From: CAYNRG01 sp047973125
GTDB taxonomy: Bacteria; Bacillota_I; Bacilli_A; Erysipelotrichales; Erysipelotrichaceae
Length of the DNA stretch: 64,000 nt
Direction of reading: 5' to 3'
Assembly: GCA_047973125.1 (NCBI GenBank)
Contig: JBKEBK010000025.1
Location: 1-64,000 of the forward strand
The notes below the pieces were generated by a model, which made no database searches, had not been told where the DNA came from, and saw only the letters and a program-made list of their open reading frames with translations. The translations under genes were made by a program, and so were the position numbers. This document shows positions 62,705-64,000 of the stretch, in pieces (position 1 is the first letter of the stretch; every line of letters starts with the position of its first letter).

Positions 62705-64000
62705 TATAAATCACCAGTAAAGCTTACAATAGTAACACCTGTAGAACCCTCCTGTGGCATCCCTAGTCTATATGATTTTACAGACTTTACCTCTTTTAAA
62801 AATTTATGTACTGCTTGTCGAAGTTTACCACTTCCATCTCCATGAATAATTCTAACTTGTGGATAATTATAGTAAAGAGCATCATCAATGTACTTTGATA
62901 ATATATTAAGAGCTTCCTCTACTCTAAAGCCAATTAAATTTATTTCGCCTGAAAAATCGGTAACTTTATGAGATTTTACCATCAATTTACTTTTTTTCTT
63001 ATTTAATTTTTTATTACTTGACCTTAATTTACTTATATTTGTATGCACTGTCTTACCATTTAAGTTAATTGTAATCTTATTTTTTTCAACCTTAATAACT
63101 TCAGCAACTTGATTTGAATGAATTAGTTCAACAAAATCACCTACATTAATATCAAAGTTATCATTTAGACTGTCAGTTAATTCTAAGTCATCAACCTCTT
63201 TCTTTAATTTTAATATTTCATGTAATTTTAAATCATCACTTTTATTTTTTAATTCATTGATGATATTTTCTGTTTTAATTTGTGCATTCTCAATTATTTT
63301 ATTTGCTTGTTCTTGAGCTTGTTCAATAATTTGATTTTTTTCTTTTAAAATTTTATCTTTTAAATTATTAATTTTTATTATTTTTTCTTTTTCCTCATTT
63401 AATAAAATATTCAACTGATCATTAATTTTTTCTTGTTCAATTTTCTGTTCTTCTAATTTTTCAAGTAAATGCTCTTCCTCAACCTTATCATTCTCTTTAA
63501 TTTTTTTAGCGTGATCAATAATCGATTTATCAATACCAAATTTTAAAGCTATATCAAAAGCATTACTATTTCCAGTAATGTTTTCAACATATTTATAAGT
63601 TGGTCTCATTTTTTCTATATCAAATTGTACTGATGCTAGTAATACATCATCATTATTTTTTCCATATAATTTTAATTTACCATAATGTGTAGTTGCTACA
63701 ACCATTGAATTAATTTCTTTTAATTTATCTAAAATTGCAATTGCTATACATTCACCTTCCTTAGGATCAGTTCCTGCACCAATTTCATCTAATAAAACTA
63801 AACTATTAGCAGTTGCTCTATTAGTTATATGTGCAATCTTAGATAGATGAGAACTAAACGTTGATAATGATTGAGTAACTGATTGCTCATCGCCAATATC
63901 TACAAAAACATTATCAAAAAATGGTAATGTGGCTTCCTCACAACATATTGGAATACCACTGTATGCCATGATAACCGCAAGGCCAATACACTTTAAACTT
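62704..64000 (-). CDS. mutS2: MutS2 endonuclease/ribosome-rescue factor, C-terminal part (5' end outside window)
   Basis: 431 residues in the window; the frame continues upstream of the internal ATG at 63969 with SLKCIGLAVI, so the gene starts beyond 64000. Visible parts: the ATPase domain after Walker A (VLLDEIGAGTDPKEG as Walker B, then TTHYGKLK), a coiled-coil region, a KOW-like segment (NVGDFVELIHSNQVAEV), and a C-terminal Smr nuclease domain with VRIIHGDGSGKLRQAVHKFL. MutS2 limits recombination and acts on stalled ribosomes in Bacillota. uvrC is coupled behind it. Confidence 0.94.
   Translation of the reverse strand, partial: SLKCIGLAVIMAYSGIPICCEEATLPFFDNVFVDIGDEQSVTQSLSTFSSHLSKIAHITNRATANSLVLLDEIGAGTDPKEGECIAIAILDKLKEINSMVVATTHYGKLKLYGKNNDDVLLASVQFDIEKMRPTYKYVENITGNSNAFDIALKFGIDKSIIDHAKKIKENDKVEEEHLLEKLEEQKIEQEKINDQLNILLNEEKEKIIKINNLKDKILKEKNQIIEQAQEQANKIIENAQIKTENIINELKNKSDDLKLHEILKLKKEVDDLELTDSLNDNFDINVGDFVELIHSNQVAEVIKVEKNKITINLNGKTVHTNISKLRSSNKKLNKKKSKLMVKSHKVTDFSGEINLIGFRVEEALNILSKYIDDALYYNYPQVRIIHGDGSGKLRQAVHKFLKEVKSVKSYRLGMPQEGSTGVTIVSFTGDL

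Noticed and set aside
1..64000. CRISPR array, insertion sequence, prophage, rRNA operon, replication origin
   Set aside because: No spaced direct repeats, transposase, integrase other than XerD, rRNA or DnaA-box cluster seen.

Overview
The window is AT-rich, gene-dense chromosomal DNA with a bacterial core gene set. TGA is used as a stop (nusB at 45710, engB at 10258, the DUF3196 gene at 6009), so the genetic code is the standard one and not the Mycoplasma code. Gene order looks like the Bacillota/Mollicutes borderland: a DUF3196 gene, tig and lon lie in the same order I recall for MG237-MG238-MG239 of Mycoplasma genitalium. Spx, ComK-like, YitT, RecD2, ScpAB, four T-box leaders and the rimP-nusA-ylxR-ylxQ-infB-rbfA cluster are typical of low-GC Gram-positives. 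Traces of cell-envelope biology (a FemABX-type protein, a VanY-like protein, a polysaccharide flippase, a possible sortase tail) and a trimeric [FeFe] hydrogenase suggest an anaerobic, uncultured, Erysipelotrichia/RF39/Izemoplasma-grade organism. This placement is inference.

Layout. 1-10.3 kb: tail of a possible sortase, a 1,632-residue coiled-coil protein, DUF3196, trigger factor, Lon, EngB. 10.3-17 kb: T-box/valS (archaeal-like type), an alpha/beta hydrolase, T-box/thrS (no TGS domain) overlapping a lipoprotein binding-protein gene. 17-22 kb: an ABC permease and hydCBA in one transcription unit. 22-24.6 kb (minus): gltX-femX. 24.6-29.7 kb: rdgB, a DUF1461-like membrane protein, trmL, a 53-residue membrane peptide, a RidA-like protein, comK-like, rmuC, yitT. 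29.8-32.3 kb (minus): an APC permease, then T-box/trpS. 32.4-41.8 kb: spx, mnmA, recD2, T-box/leuS, scpA, scpB, flippase. 41.9-43.7 kb (minus): proS. 43.7-53.7 kb: guaB, then an eight-gene run nusB-xseA-xseB-ispA-dxs-recN-xerD-deoB. 53.8-58.7 kb (minus): translation/transcription factor operon, with tRNA-Arg(UCU) behind it. 59-64 kb: a metallophosphoesterase with a probable leaderless mRNA, a small membrane coiled-coil protein, a VanY-like protein, uvrC and the C-terminal part of mutS2.

How it works together: most of the window is information processing (six aminoacyl-tRNA synthetases, translation factors, tRNA modification, DNA repair and chromosome segregation), protein quality control, nucleotide salvage and isoprenoid synthesis. 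The hydrogenase gives a route for NADH and ferredoxin reoxidation to H2. Four synthetases (Val, Thr, Trp, Leu) have T-box leaders whose antiterminator bulge matches the expected tRNA discriminator base.

The most unusual signals are: (i) perfect hairpins placed exactly between the Shine-Dalgarno sequence and the start codon of both spx and leuS; (ii) the giant, nearly proline-free coiled-coil protein; (iii) a half ABC transporter fused transcriptionally to hydCBA; (iv) family members that have lost catalytic residues (RidA-like, VanY-like). I saw no CRISPR array, insertion sequence, prophage or rRNA gene.
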